In this document: positions 51,264 through 60,356 of the stretch, piece by piece
Numbering within the stretch: the stretch's first letter is position 1
Layout: each line of letters begins with the position of its first letter
Assembly: GCF_016587375.1 (NCBI RefSeq)
Contig: NZ_BNJG01000001.1
Span: 1,860,001-1,924,000 of the forward strand
Direction of reading: 5' to 3'
DNA from: Ktedonobacter robiniae
GTDB taxonomy: Bacteria; Chloroflexota; Ktedonobacteria; Ktedonobacterales; Ktedonobacteraceae
DNA length: 64,000 nucleotides
Notes under the pieces: model-generated
What the model saw: the letters and a program-made list of their open reading frames with translations, nothing else
The model's database searches: none
Told to the model about the DNA's origin: nothing
Translations under genes and position numbers: made by a program

Positions 51264-52691
51264 ATGAGCTATTTGTCCATACGTGAAGTGGCCGAGGAGT
51301 TACAGGCAGGCATTATTATGCCCACGGAGCTGGTGGAGGAGACCCTCAACCTGATCGAGGAGCGCGACACTGAGGTGAAGGCCTTTGTGACGGTGATGCG
51401 TGAGGAAGCCATGGCACAGGCCGAGCAGGCCGAGCGCGAGCTACGCACAGGTCTCAAGCGTGGTCCCTTACATGGCATTCCCATCGCCATTAAGGACCTC
51501 ATCGCGGTCAAGGGAGTGCGCACAACAGGCAGCTCGCAGGTCCTGGCGGAGCATGTTTCTGAGGAAGATGCCACCGTAATCGAGCTTCTGCGTAAGAGTG
51601 GGGCTATTCTTATTGGTAAGACCAATACGTATGAATTCGCCTATGGCCCCTACTCGCCTCCCACGCGCAATCCCTGGGACCTGACGCGCACGACGGGTGG
51701 CTCCAGTGGCGGCTCGGCGGCGGCGGTCGCGGCAGGCATGGTACTAGGCGCCATTGGCACCGATACGGGCGGCTCCATTCGTATCCCCTCCGCGCTGTGT
51801 GGTGTTACCGGTCTGAAGCCAACCTATGGACGCGTTAGCTGTCATGGTGTGCTTCCTTTGAGCTGGTCGCTGGACCATGTCGGGCCTATCGCGCGGAGCG
51901 CCGAGGATTGCGCATTCATCTTTGATGCTATTGCCAAGTATGACCCACGCGATCCCAATAGCGTCTCGGGGCCTCCCAGTTCGCCCAGCCGCTCGACGGC
52001 GACCCTGATTGAGGGCGCGGAGGGGCGCGGGCCGCTCTCGCTACAAGGGTTAAGACTCGGTGTGCCCCAGGAAGACTTTGTCGCGCCGCTTGATCCCGAG
52101 ATCCATATGGCCTGGCGCGGCGCGTTGCACGTACTGGAGGAAAACGGAGCCGAGCTTGTCAATGTCGAACTACCCCGTCCTACAATGACAACATATAGAA
52201 TGGTGCAGAAACCAGAGGCGTCCCTGGCGCATATGCAGCAAGGCTGGTTTCCTCACCGGGGTGATCTGTATACCGAGTTGGTTCGCACACGGCTACGCGA
52301 GGGACAGGAGATTCCCGCCGTGGAGTATCTCAAGGCGCAACAGGAACGGCGCGCCTTCACAAGCCAGTTACGAAGCATCTTACGAACCGTCGATGCCTTT
52401 GTGCTACCCACCCAGGCCATGGGAGCGATTCCCGCTGAGCAGATGGGGCAGGAGGTTACTATTAATGGCGTGCAGGAGAACGCGACCGATGCCATGCTCC
52501 GCATGACTATGCCCTTCAACCTCGTCGGCTTTCCAGCGGTCTCGTTCCCCTGTGGCTTCACGTCTGAGCACCTCCCAATCGGCTTACAAATCGCGGGCAA
52601 ACCCTTTGAAGAGGCCACGGTATTGCGTATCGCCCATGCCTATCAGCAACTAACCGACTGGCATCGCCGCGAAGCGTGGGAACGCCAGTAG
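51264..52691 (+). CDS. Amidase (amidase-signature family)
   Basis: 475 residues from the ATG at 51264 (MSYLSIREVAEEL), GGAAGAGG upstream. Catalytic Ser-cisSer-Lys triad: PIAIKDLIAVKG (Lys), GGSSGGSAAAVAAG (cis-Ser) and GTDTGGSIRIPSALCG (nucleophile Ser). Similar to GatA but without gatB or gatC nearby, so more likely a free amidase; substrate unknown. No signal peptide. Followed by a DUF2785 gene on the same strand, 143 bases on. Confidence 0.92.
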   Translation: MSYLSIREVAEELQAGIIMPTELVEETLNLIEERDTEVKAFVTVMREEAMAQAEQAERELRTGLKRGPLHGIPIAIKDLIAVKGVRTTGSSQVLAEHVSEEDATVIELLRKSGAILIGKTNTYEFAYGPYSPPTRNPWDLTRTTGGSSGGSAAAVAAGMVLGAIGTDTGGSIRIPSALCGVTGLKPTYGRVSCHGVLPLSWSLDHVGPIARSAEDCAFIFDAIAKYDPRDPNSVSGPPSSPSRSTATLIEGAEGRGPLSLQGLRLGVPQEDFVAPLDPEIHMAWRGALHVLEENGAELVNVELPRPTMTTYRMVQKPEASLAHMQQGWFPHRGDLYTELVRTRLREGQEIPAVEYLKAQQERRAFTSQLRSILRTVDAFVLPTQAMGAIPAEQMGQEVTINGVQENATDAMLRMTMPFNLVGFPAVSFPCGFTSEHLPIGLQIAGKPFEEATVLRIAHAYQQLTDWHRREAWERQ

Positions 52692-52834
52692 TAGCCCGCT
52701 ACTGGCGTACGCGGCTACTGCACCATCCTATCAATGAGAAAAATGAGGAGGCACGATACGACCGTGTACAATGAACTCAAGGATTGAGTAGTAGACATAC
52801 CTGAACTTTTACTGGTACTAGAACGGGAAAAGCG

Positions 52835-53692
52835 ATGGAAGCAACAGATAATCTGGCAGAGAACAAAGAGGCTTTACGCTCTATTGTTGAGCAAAATTAT
52901 GCTATACCAGAGGCGCTTGATAGCCTTGAATTTGCGCAAAAGTTATTAGTAAATCTGGGGTCGAGCGATGAAGAGCTGCGTGATGACCTGAGCTATATGA
53001 TCCTGGCGCGTGGCATCCTGGAGCCGGGGAAGCTAGAGTCAGAACAGCTTAAGCAGCTTCTCATAAGTGTTCTAAACGATGAGCATCTCTTCTACCATAT
53101 TGGAGAGGTGAACAACGACAGCATCCTGATGCGCAGCTTCTCGAACCTCATCATCGCGGCTATCCTCTATACAGATGCCTCGCGGCCCAGTCTCTCACGT
53201 GAGAGCATTGGCCGTGTGAAGGATGCGCTAGTGCGTTATGTGCGTGAGGAGAAAGACTGGCGTGGCTATATTGAGGGCAAGGGTTGGGCACACAGCATGG
53301 CTCACCTGGCCGAGGCACTTGACACCTACGCGCAGCATCCTCATGCAACCAGCGATGACCGTAAAGATGTGCTCAAGCTGCTTAGCCAGCTTAGCAAAAC
53401 CTCGGTTCCTCTCTTCTATGAAGAAGATGTACGCCTGGCAACAGTCGCGCACCATATCATTCTGGGGAAACAGGTGGACTCAGAGTTTCTGCATAGCTGG
53501 CTCAAAAGCTGCTACGTCCAGCGGGAAACGGATATACGCTCATGGCGTCGCGCCAACAACACCAAAAGCTTTCTGCGCAGTCTCTACTTCCTGCTGCTCT
53601 GGGATAACATTGGTGTTGGCCTGATGGACGATATCGCGCACATCCTCAGACGGCAGGACGAACCCTTTGCCGAGAACGAAGAGGGGATATAG
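52835..53692 (+). CDS. DUF2785 domain protein
   Basis: 285 residues, nearly all helical, cytosolic. DUF2785 features: DDLSYMILARGIL near the N-terminus and the conserved EGKGWAHSMAHLAEALD, with WRRANNTKSFLRSLYFLL near the end. The function of the family is not established. AACGGGAAAAGCG gives only a weak ribosome site before the ATG. Confidence 0.82.
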   Translation: MEATDNLAENKEALRSIVEQNYAIPEALDSLEFAQKLLVNLGSSDEELRDDLSYMILARGILEPGKLESEQLKQLLISVLNDEHLFYHIGEVNNDSILMRSFSNLIIAAILYTDASRPSLSRESIGRVKDALVRYVREEKDWRGYIEGKGWAHSMAHLAEALDTYAQHPHATSDDRKDVLKLLSQLSKTSVPLFYEEDVRLATVAHHIILGKQVDSEFLHSWLKSCYVQRETDIRSWRRANNTKSFLRSLYFLLLWDNIGVGLMDDIAHILRRQDEPFAENEEGI

Positions 53693-53786
53693 TTGGTGAT
53701 CAGGGTCCCTGCCTGGCACAAAGAGATGAGAGCAACACGCGAGTTCGGTTGCTCTCATCTTCGGGCATATCCACCAGGAATATTCA

Positions 53787-54251
53787 CTAGCATTGTAGTA
53801 GTGAGTCGACCTTATCTAGTAATTCATCCAGCTCAAAAGGCTTGTTCAAGGCCACGAGATTGCGTTTCCGCACCTCTTCCTGGGGTGGCAGGTACGCACT
53901 CATCATAATTGTGGGCGTCCCGGCTAGCTCATTTAGGGCGTGGAGACGATCATAGAGTTCAATTCCATTCATCAGTGGAAGACGATAATCGGTAATGATC
54001 AGACAGGGCTTTACCTGTTTGACCAGGGTCAGCGCCTGCATACCGTCATTGACCAGTAACGGGCGATAGGGAGTCTCCTGGTGCAGGGCCTCAACCAGCA
54101 TCGAACCGATATAGTCATCATCTTCAACTATCAGAATGGTTTTATCTTCCGCGCTCTGGGGGGCAACCTCCGCGAGCGCCTCAGTTGAAAGCTCGCTTTG
54201 CCACATCTGCCCCTGCGCGCTCTCAGTCATGCTCTCAGTTATATATTGCAT
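53787..54251 (-). CDS. Single-domain response regulator
   Basis: 154 residues from the ATG at 54251, 6 bases after AGGAGG. Receiver domain: ILIVEDDDYIGSML (acidic pocket), IITDYRLPLMNG (phospho-acceptor Asp), IMMSAYL, VALNKPFEL (Lys). No output domain, so it works by protein contact or as a phosphate sink. An N-terminal ~30-residue tail precedes the receiver. No kinase is adjacent. Confidence 0.9.
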   Translation of the reverse strand: MQYITESMTESAQGQMWQSELSTEALAEVAPQSAEDKTILIVEDDDYIGSMLVEALHQETPYRPLLVNDGMQALTLVKQVKPCLIITDYRLPLMNGIELYDRLHALNELAGTPTIMMSAYLPPQEEVRKRNLVALNKPFELDELLDKVDSLLQC

Positions 54252-54403
54252 GCATTCCCTCCTCACGTTTGCACACAGTATGCACACAATCAAGCTCATA
54301 CATTCGTCTGTGATATTAAGAACACGCCAAAGGCTGGGATTTCGTTTCGCGCCAAGCTTTAGAACTCTCTTAAAAACCACCCTAAAAAGCCTTAACGCAA
54401 CCC

Positions 54404-54432
54404 TTGACATTGGAAGCAGATATCGGTATAAT
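54404..54432 (+). promoter_or_regulatory. Consensus promoter of tRNA-Thr
   Basis: TTGACA (54404-54409), 17-base spacer, TATAAT (54427-54432); both perfect, ending 18 bases before the tRNA. Confidence 0.93.
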
Positions 54433-54450
54433 CCTCTACAGGTCTAGTAA

Positions 54451-54525
54451 GCCGGCGTAGCTCAGGGGTAGAGCAGCTGTTTTGTAAACAGCTGGCCGGG
54501 GGTTCGAATCCCTTCGCCGGCTCCA
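54451..54525 (+). tRNA. tRNA-Thr (anticodon TGT)
   Basis: 75 bases with encoded CCA. Acceptor GCCGGCG/CGCCGGC, D stem GCTC/GAGC, anticodon stem GCTGT/ACAGC, loop TTTGTAA with anticodon TGT (reads ACA), T arm GGGGG-TTCGAAT-CCCTT. All stems pair. Confidence 0.95.
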
Positions 54526-54900
54526 GTTTCCTCCTCACACATTTCACACCGCACTAAAAGCCGCTTTAAGCAACTTTCCGCCAGAGACAGAAAACCACTC
54601 AAAACGGCCTTTTTTTCACATAACAGAATGTCTTCAGTACACCACTTTAGAATTTTAGAAAGTTTCTAAAGCCGCCTATATCCTCATACCAAGTTGCCTT
54701 CTAAGAATCGATCCTCACGTCGTCTCTTTTATACTTCAGTCAACTAGTTGATGAGCAGAGGAGATGCAGTATCGGGAATCGACTTCTTTCCGGAAGGAGT
54801 ATCGAGGTCAGGGGAAGCGCGTTGTTACTAACGGTAGGGAAAACGGGGCATAAAAATATTGGGATTCCTAAACAATAACGAAGGTGATCTAAAAATCGCG
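54526..54900. other. Spacer after tRNA-Thr
   Basis: No gene. A weak hairpin (GCCG 54559-54562 with CGGC 54605-54608) leads into a T7 run at 54610-54616, a possible tRNA terminator. The rest shows nothing recognisable. Confidence 0.4.
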
Positions 54901-55485
54901 ATGGATAAAGTTGTTTTTGAGATTAACAGGCTGCTGCAGCATAAGCAACCGTTATTGGTAGCGCTCGATGGTCGTAGCGGTACGGGTAAATCGACGATCG
55001 CGCAGGCGATAGCGAGTCGTGTTGAGGGCATCATTGTCGTGGGGGACGACTTTTATGCTGGTGGCAATGACGATGTTTGGGATGGATGCAGTGTCAGGGA
55101 GAAAGTAGACAAGGTTATTGACTGGCAGCGTATGCGCGCCCAGGTCCTGGAGCCGTTGCTGGCTAATGAGACGGCTTTCTGGCATCCACTTGATTTCGAG
55201 CCCACAATTGGCTGGATCGGTTGGAAAGACGAGACCGTCAAGCTCGAACCTGCGCCGGTGGTGCTCCTGGACGGCGCGTACTCCGCGCGACCCGAGCTTG
55301 CTGATCTCGTTGACCTATCCGTACTTGTTGAGGCTGACGACAAGATACGCCGCCAGCGCCAACTTGTCCGCGAAGGCCAGGATTTCATGGATCGGTGGCA
55401 TCAGCTATGGGATGCTGCTGAAGATTATTATTTTACCCAGATCCGCCCGCGCTCATCTTTTGATTTTGTCATCAAAAATGATTGA
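54901..55485 (+). CDS. Uridine kinase-like P-loop kinase
   Basis: 194 residues from the ATG at 54901; an in-frame TTG at 54859 would add 14. P-loop LVALDGRSGTGKSTIAQAIA, then VVGDDFYAGGND (catalytic Asp-Asp) and VVLLDGAYSARPELADLVDL. The lid-like region holds RRQRQLVREGQDFMDRWHQL. The fold is that of uridine/nucleoside or pantothenate kinases; substrate unknown. Codon use and its place between tRNA-Thr and a gene remnant suggest it may be an insert next to the tRNA, though no integrase is seen. Confidence 0.75.
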   Translation: MDKVVFEINRLLQHKQPLLVALDGRSGTGKSTIAQAIASRVEGIIVVGDDFYAGGNDDVWDGCSVREKVDKVIDWQRMRAQVLEPLLANETAFWHPLDFEPTIGWIGWKDETVKLEPAPVVLLDGAYSARPELADLVDLSVLVEADDKIRRQRQLVREGQDFMDRWHQLWDAAEDYYFTQIRPRSSFDFVIKND

Positions 55486-55536
55486 TGCATCTACCCAAAA
55501 GAAGCAAGTGTTTTCAAATGCCCTCACAGGCATTGG

Positions 55537-55663
55537 CTATTGTCTGATTGTTTGATAATGAAGTCCAACCACCCCATTCTGGAATGCTTTGGTTTCGGCC
55601 AGTTTTAGTCTCGTCCAGGCAGCGATGTCCTGAAAGAGTGGGAGGCCGCCACCTAAGATAATT
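55537..55663 (-). pseudogene. C-terminal remnant of a RibD/dihydrofolate-reductase-like protein
   Basis: About 40 residues are recognisable: NPIILGGGLPLFQDIAAWTR, then LKLAETKAFQNGVVGLHYQ and a normal stop. This is the end of a RibD_C (DHFR-like) domain. The 5' side ends at a 19-bp inverted repeat (55664-55735); no further homologous sequence was recognised beyond it. Confidence 0.7.
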
Positions 55664-55735
55664 GGATTGGTACCAAGTTGCGATCTAAACCTCCATTCTG
55701 TTTCCTTTCTTAAGAACGCAACTTGGTACCAATCC
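55664..55735. repeat. 19-bp inverted repeat at a gene breakpoint
   Basis: Perfect arms 55664-55682 (GGATTGGTACCAAGTTGCG) and 55717-55735, spacing 34 bases. The remnant of the DHFR-like gene ends exactly at this element. The rest of 55736-56096 holds no gene, except a small hairpin GTCCTTCC-GGG-GGAAGGAC near 55880-55900. Confidence 0.7.
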
Positions 55736-56483
55736 TCCAAGTAGTCAGCTGCATTTTTACGATAGCCGCCTTTAGGCCTGCCCAGGTTCAAACCGGTTAT
55801 AGGAGAGTGTTTCGATTGCACACGCCTAGCTGATCTACTTTCTGGAATCCCCTTAAAGTATCAGGAAGAAAAGAGGGTCTTCGTCCTTCCGGGGGAAGGA
55901 CGGAGAATCGGAAGTATGTCATACTTGGGTGCATCGATGTAAAAAGCCTCCTGACGCTCTGTTTGTTGTGTTTTTCACAGTGTAGCGCAGGAGACCCTTT
56001 TTGCCTAATTTCTCTTCTTTTTGTGCTTTCCCTCTCTCTACGAAAATTCGGGATGACTCATAAATCGTGCAAAGAGAATCTATCTCTTACTCACGCTCAG
56101 GACACGGGTTGACAATCAGACAACTTCGAATCACGGTTGGAGTCATCAGTATTGTCTCCTGTCGCGTTGGCCTGCCACTCGCTGGAGGAAACAGGACGAC
56201 AGTTTTGTGTCACCCAGTTACTTATCGATCTCTGGATTCCATCACCTCCGCCAAGCATAAAGTAACGAACAGTCCCATCTGCAACCAGTTGCGCAACCTG
56301 GCTGGTGGTCAGAATGGGATCACTGCCAGTACCCCCCCCAGAGCCATAACGGGTTTATTGGTTGTCAGGATGATTGAGTCCGCATCATTTGAGCCAACAA
56401 CTGCAACCAGGTACTTGGCATTCCCCTGGTGTGCTTGCAGGTAGTTGATCAAAGCAGTATTAATATTAATAGTTCCGTCGTGA

Positions 56484-57782
56484 CTAGCGAATCCTGACAG
56501 AGGCCAGGATTTTCTCGCGAGCGGGTTTGTGAGGGAATGACAGCCTCACGGGATGGACTACCGGCAGATGAACCCTGCGCTCCCCATCCTCTACTCCCTC
56601 CGACCCGAAGGCATCAGGAGCTGCTTTTCTGATGATGTTATAGGACCCGTTGCAATCGGCGTGAATGAGTTGGCCATTGGATGCCCGATAGAGCCTCCGT
56701 GTGATCCGTTTGCCGCTGAAAACAGGCGCATGCTCCTGGCTTTGCTGGTAGATCGGCAAAGGATCGCGATCCAGGAAACTGGCCTTGCTGGTGTAGCTTT
56801 CTTCGGTGAGGATCACCTGGATGCCTTTTTGCTCAGCTTTGTAGGTGAGCATCTGGATGAACTGGGCATGAGGCACCTGAACAAAGTTCTGATTTGTCCG
56901 TTTCCCCAGGTTGATCTCCTGTTTCCAGCCCACGTTGCGACCAATCACGAGCGTTCCGATCCCCTCAGCCACCAGCACATCAATCACAAAACGCGAGATG
57001 GTGTGCAGATCATGCTCAATCCGCCGATTGCGCCAGAGAGTCAAGCGCTCCATGCGCCGGGTGTTTCCAGGACGACCAAGAGCTTGTTGGAGTTCTGCTC
57101 GCCGCTTGTTGTAGAACTGATTCGTACTTTTCAGACCGCGCCCGTTAACGACGACCGGGACAAAACCCGGTTTATTTGAAGTTAGTGCGATCAGATTTTC
57201 CAGACCAGGATCGATGCCAGCGATGAGCGCGGGATCGACGGCGGAGCGGCTCGGCTCCTGTTCATAAATGATCTCAACGACGACAAAACCGTGTTTGGGA
57301 ACCACACGGACCTGAGTGATCGCCTTGGGATCTTGTTGGGTTTTGATCTGGATGCCCAGTCCCGAAGGCTGAATGAGGTGTCGTCCAAGGGTCCGTTTGC
57401 TGCGGCTTACGGCCTGCATCGTGTAGATGAGTACGTTGCGGCCTGTCGTTTTGTGCTTGTATTTGGGGAATTGGGGGCGTCGGCGAAATTTTGAGGGATC
57501 GCGCTTGTAGGCATCGAGCGCTTCAAAGAAGGATTTCCAGTTGCGTTCGAGCAGCAGCAATACCTGTTGGGCCACTTTCGCAGGCAGTGCTTTGTACGCT
57601 TCATGCGACTGCATCCGCCGATCCATTTCATTGTAGTTGAGGTGTTTTCCCTCAAAGATGAAGGCCTGACGGATCTCATACAGCGCCGTATTGTAGAGAT
57701 TTTTGGAAGCAAAACAGGCCGCGTCAAGCGTGGCATAGCGTGGATCACTCCGAAGAATGATGTGCTTTTCAACCAGGTGCAC
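56484..57782 (-). CDS. tnpB: RNA-guided nuclease TnpB of IS607
   Basis: 432 residues from a GTG at 57782, 14 bases inside the tnpA end. RuvC-like catalytic sites: GIDPGLENLIAL (D191) and LIHADCNGSYNIIRKA (D376). The usual Glu strand reads TLVIGRNVGWKQ without a Glu; ILTEESYTSKASFLD carries Glu327/328, as in TnpB subgroups with a moved catalytic Glu. The CxxC zinc ribbon is absent. TnpB cuts the empty donor site under guidance of an RNA from its own 3' end and so helps keep the element. The last codons lie inside the predicted right end. Confidence 0.92.
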   Translation of the reverse strand: MHLVEKHIILRSDPRYATLDAACFASKNLYNTALYEIRQAFIFEGKHLNYNEMDRRMQSHEAYKALPAKVAQQVLLLLERNWKSFFEALDAYKRDPSKFRRRPQFPKYKHKTTGRNVLIYTMQAVSRSKRTLGRHLIQPSGLGIQIKTQQDPKAITQVRVVPKHGFVVVEIIYEQEPSRSAVDPALIAGIDPGLENLIALTSNKPGFVPVVVNGRGLKSTNQFYNKRRAELQQALGRPGNTRRMERLTLWRNRRIEHDLHTISRFVIDVLVAEGIGTLVIGRNVGWKQEINLGKRTNQNFVQVPHAQFIQMLTYKAEQKGIQVILTEESYTSKASFLDRDPLPIYQQSQEHAPVFSGKRITRRLYRASNGQLIHADCNGSYNIIRKAAPDAFGSEGVEDGERRVHLPVVHPVRLSFPHKPAREKILASVRIR

Positions 57783-58356
57783 GGTCGGCCTCCAATTCCT
57801 GCACAAGACGCTCTGTTTTGCGTTTGGCACGCCGTTGCCCATAGAGCCGGGCGCAGAACGAGTACACGATGCTGGTGAGGTCTGAGAGCAGGTCTTCTGT
57901 GCCATTGTCGGCCTGATTGACGACCTCGATCTCACGCCCATAGGTTTGAAGCAGGGTCTCGATGTAACGGAACCCGAAGCGGGTACCCCGGTCCTTGTGT
58001 TCAATGACGATACGGCCCACACTTGGATCGGCCAAGAGAGCCAGAAACTTCGGCCGATTGTCATTGACGCCAGAGCCAATTTCCTTGACAACTTTGCCCA
58101 CTTGATAGCCACGGGCAGCGCAGTAGGCAACCAACCGCTCAGCTTGACTGTCCAGGTTGGTCTTGTTTTCTGCGGAAGACACCCGCGTGTAGACCACGGT
58201 TTGAGGCTTCGATGAGGGGACTGACACCCTGGTTGGCTCGTCGATGAGAATCGTGTGAGCCCCTACGCGCCGCCCCTGGATTTTCCCGTCCCGGAACCAA
58301 CGCCAGGCTGTCTCATAGCGGACCCCTTGTTGTTTCGCGTAATCACTGAGTTTCAT
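57769..58356 (-). CDS. tnpA: IS607-type serine recombinase TnpA
   Basis: 195 residues from the ATG at 58356 (MKLSDYAKQQGV). N-terminal MerR-like HTH (ETAWRWFRDGKIQGRRVGAH, ~15-35), then the resolvase catalytic core TVVYTRVSSAENKTNLDSQA with the nucleophile Ser, and GRIVIEHKDRGTRFGFRYIE. It moves the element as a circular intermediate into GG targets. It overlaps tnpB. Confidence 0.95.
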   Translation of the reverse strand: MKLSDYAKQQGVRYETAWRWFRDGKIQGRRVGAHTILIDEPTRVSVPSSKPQTVVYTRVSSAENKTNLDSQAERLVAYCAARGYQVGKVVKEIGSGVNDNRPKFLALLADPSVGRIVIEHKDRGTRFGFRYIETLLQTYGREIEVVNQADNGTEDLLSDLTSIVYSFCARLYGQRRAKRKTERLVQELEADRAPG

Positions 58357-60086
58357 GCTCAAATCATACTATGCTACTCAATGATTGTCAAGAATTCGCT
58401 ATACTTTCAAAGATCGGTTTCAATACTTCCATCATTGCCCCTCTGATTGGGTCCAGCAACTGGTAATTCTAGTGAGGTACCAGCCAGAACGGGCGTCGCT
58501 GACCACACCGCCGAAACAAGCAGTAATGCTATCAATCCTCCGCTTATACAAGCAATCTGTATGCGACCATTGAAGCGCACACGCGAAAGGCCAGTAGGAG
58601 GTTTCCCTTCCTCCTTCCCCAGACGCCTTCGCTGAATATATGGAAGCAGGCGAGCAATGAATAATATCACGGCAGCCAGAGTACACACGCCTGCAATAAT
58701 GGGGAGCATCCAGCTTCCCCAGCCGGGATTACTCAGGAGGATATGAATCTGCTCCAGAGCTGTCAGGAGAATTGCCACTGGCAACAGCCAGCCACGCCAA
58801 CCAGACTGCCGATAGTCTCGCCACATCACCACGGCCCCGATACCAAAGAGAGCACAGATTGCGGGCGCCATGGTAGAGAGGTAATATTGATGGATAAAGT
58901 TCGCCATGCTAAAGAAAATGGCCATCGTCAACAGCCACATGCCCCAGACAATCAGCGAATGCAACTCGCGATTCTCACGGAAGCGTGGGCGGCCCTGCCA
59001 CGCCAGAGCCAGGATAGCCAGCAGCGCAAAAGGCAATAACCAGACAATTTGCCCACCAAGCGGCTCGTTAAACAGTCGTAACGCCACAAAATCATTCGGG
59101 CTAGCCAGGCCACCACCACCCGGAGATCCCTTGACATGCACATCCTGGCCAGTAGGCACAATATCTCCGCCGCCTCCCTTGTTTGCCCCCCGCCACCAAG
59201 ATTAGCCTTATTCAGACCCAGTAAGCGCTGAATGCCATTGTAGCCCAGAGCCAGACTGAATTCAGAGTTATCCTGTGTAGAACCCACATAGGGGCGCTGC
59301 GAGGTAGGGGTCTGATCCACCACTACCATCCAGGAAAGCGAGATAGTCAGCATCAGTAATGCCGCTAACCCCAGATGTAGCAGACGCACCCAGATGCGTT
59401 TTGGTGCCGCCAGAAGGTACAGCAAGCCATAGGCAGGTACGACCAGATAGGCTTGCATCATCTTGATATTAAAACCAAGGCCGATACACACAGAGCACAG
59501 CAGCAACCAGCGTAATTTGCCCGTCTCTGCCGCACGCATCACCGCCCAGGCCCCCAGCAATATCACCAGGATGAGCATGCCATCAACGGTGTTATTGCGA
59601 TCCGTTACCACACTGATGGGACTGATGGCCAGAGCCAATGCCGCCAGCAAGGCCGCAACCTCACCAAAGTGACGCCGCACCAGCCAGTAGAGCACAACCA
59701 CCGCCAGAACACCCGCCAATGCCTGAGGCAAAAGAATGCTAAAGGGCGAAAAGCCGAACAGCTTGGCACTGGCAGCTTGCAACCAGAAGCCCAATGGAGG
59801 TTTATCCAGCGTGACAAAGCCACCCGGATCAAAAGAAACAAAGAAAAAATTATGCCAGCTATCCAACATACTTTTAATAGCTGAGGCATAATAAAGATTA
59901 GGAAATCCGCTCGCCCCAATTGGTAAAAGTTGAGAAAATGGAGAGCAACAGAATAGCAGCCAGGGCTATATATTTCCATATCTTCCGTTGCCAGAACGCC
60001 AACGGCGGCCTTGCATCTGATATTTCTGGATTTTTTTCTGAAATTACGGACCCCGTAAGCATAAAGAACATTCCTTTCTGAAACAA

Positions 60087-60356
60087 GTTTGTTGGCCAAC
60101 ACCTCGTTTTATGTAGCCTTTCACAAACATGAGAAGCTCACAGGTGATTACATCACCACCCGCAGATCAAAGTAACAAAGGTTGATGGAAAATATATTGG
60201 AAAAAGATGTAAAAATTCTCATCAACAGACTCCGCCCTCAGCTTGAACCTCATCTAGCTTCTTCCCATCTATTTCCAATTTTTCTGATGTATCCTTCTGA
60301 AGGAGAAAACTGTACAGATAAATGGTTGAGATTACCCATTACAAGGAAACATAATC
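60087..60356. other. Divergent spacer between GT39 pseudogene and response regulator
   Basis: 270 bases without a supported gene. AAGGAAAC lies before the response regulator start. No strong promoter or hairpin was seen. Confidence 0.4.

Larger units (their letters stand above)
56475..58430 (-). mobile_element. IS607-family insertion sequence
   Basis: Contains a serine-recombinase tnpA and an overlapping tnpB, both on the minus strand. Ends were placed from the host gene: removing 56475-58430 minus one GG rejoins the GT39 reading frame exactly (GND-G-TININTALINYL). There is no target duplication and a GG dinucleotide at the junction, as expected for IS607. A hairpin ATCCTG/CAGGAT (56491-56496 and 56505-56510) near the right end fits the 3' end of a TnpB guide-RNA scaffold. 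Confidence 0.88.
56097..60086 (-). pseudogene. GT39 (YkcB-like) mannosyltransferase, broken by IS607 and frameshifts
   Basis: Membrane glycosyltransferase of family 39 type. Pieces in order on the minus strand: start near 60086 (IALAAILLLSIFSTFTNW), frameshift at a C4 run (59914-59917), GASGFPNLYYASAIKSMLDS and VTLDKPPLGFWLQAASAKLF up to a C6 run (59186-59191), then PTGQDVHVKGSPGGGG and further membrane helices to 58431 (GPNQRGNDG), the insertion element, then TININTALINYLQAHQGN, frameshift at a C8 run (56332-56339), and DPILTTSQVAQLVADGTVRY to the stop at 56097. DKPP near the N-terminus is the family motif. The gene cannot make a full protein as written. Confidence 0.88.

Noticed and set aside
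57783..58130. Longer tnpB starting at 58130
   Set aside because: The frame is open, but this part lies antisense-free inside tnpA in another frame and has no TnpB similarity; the GTG at 57782 overlapping the tnpA end is the family arrangement.
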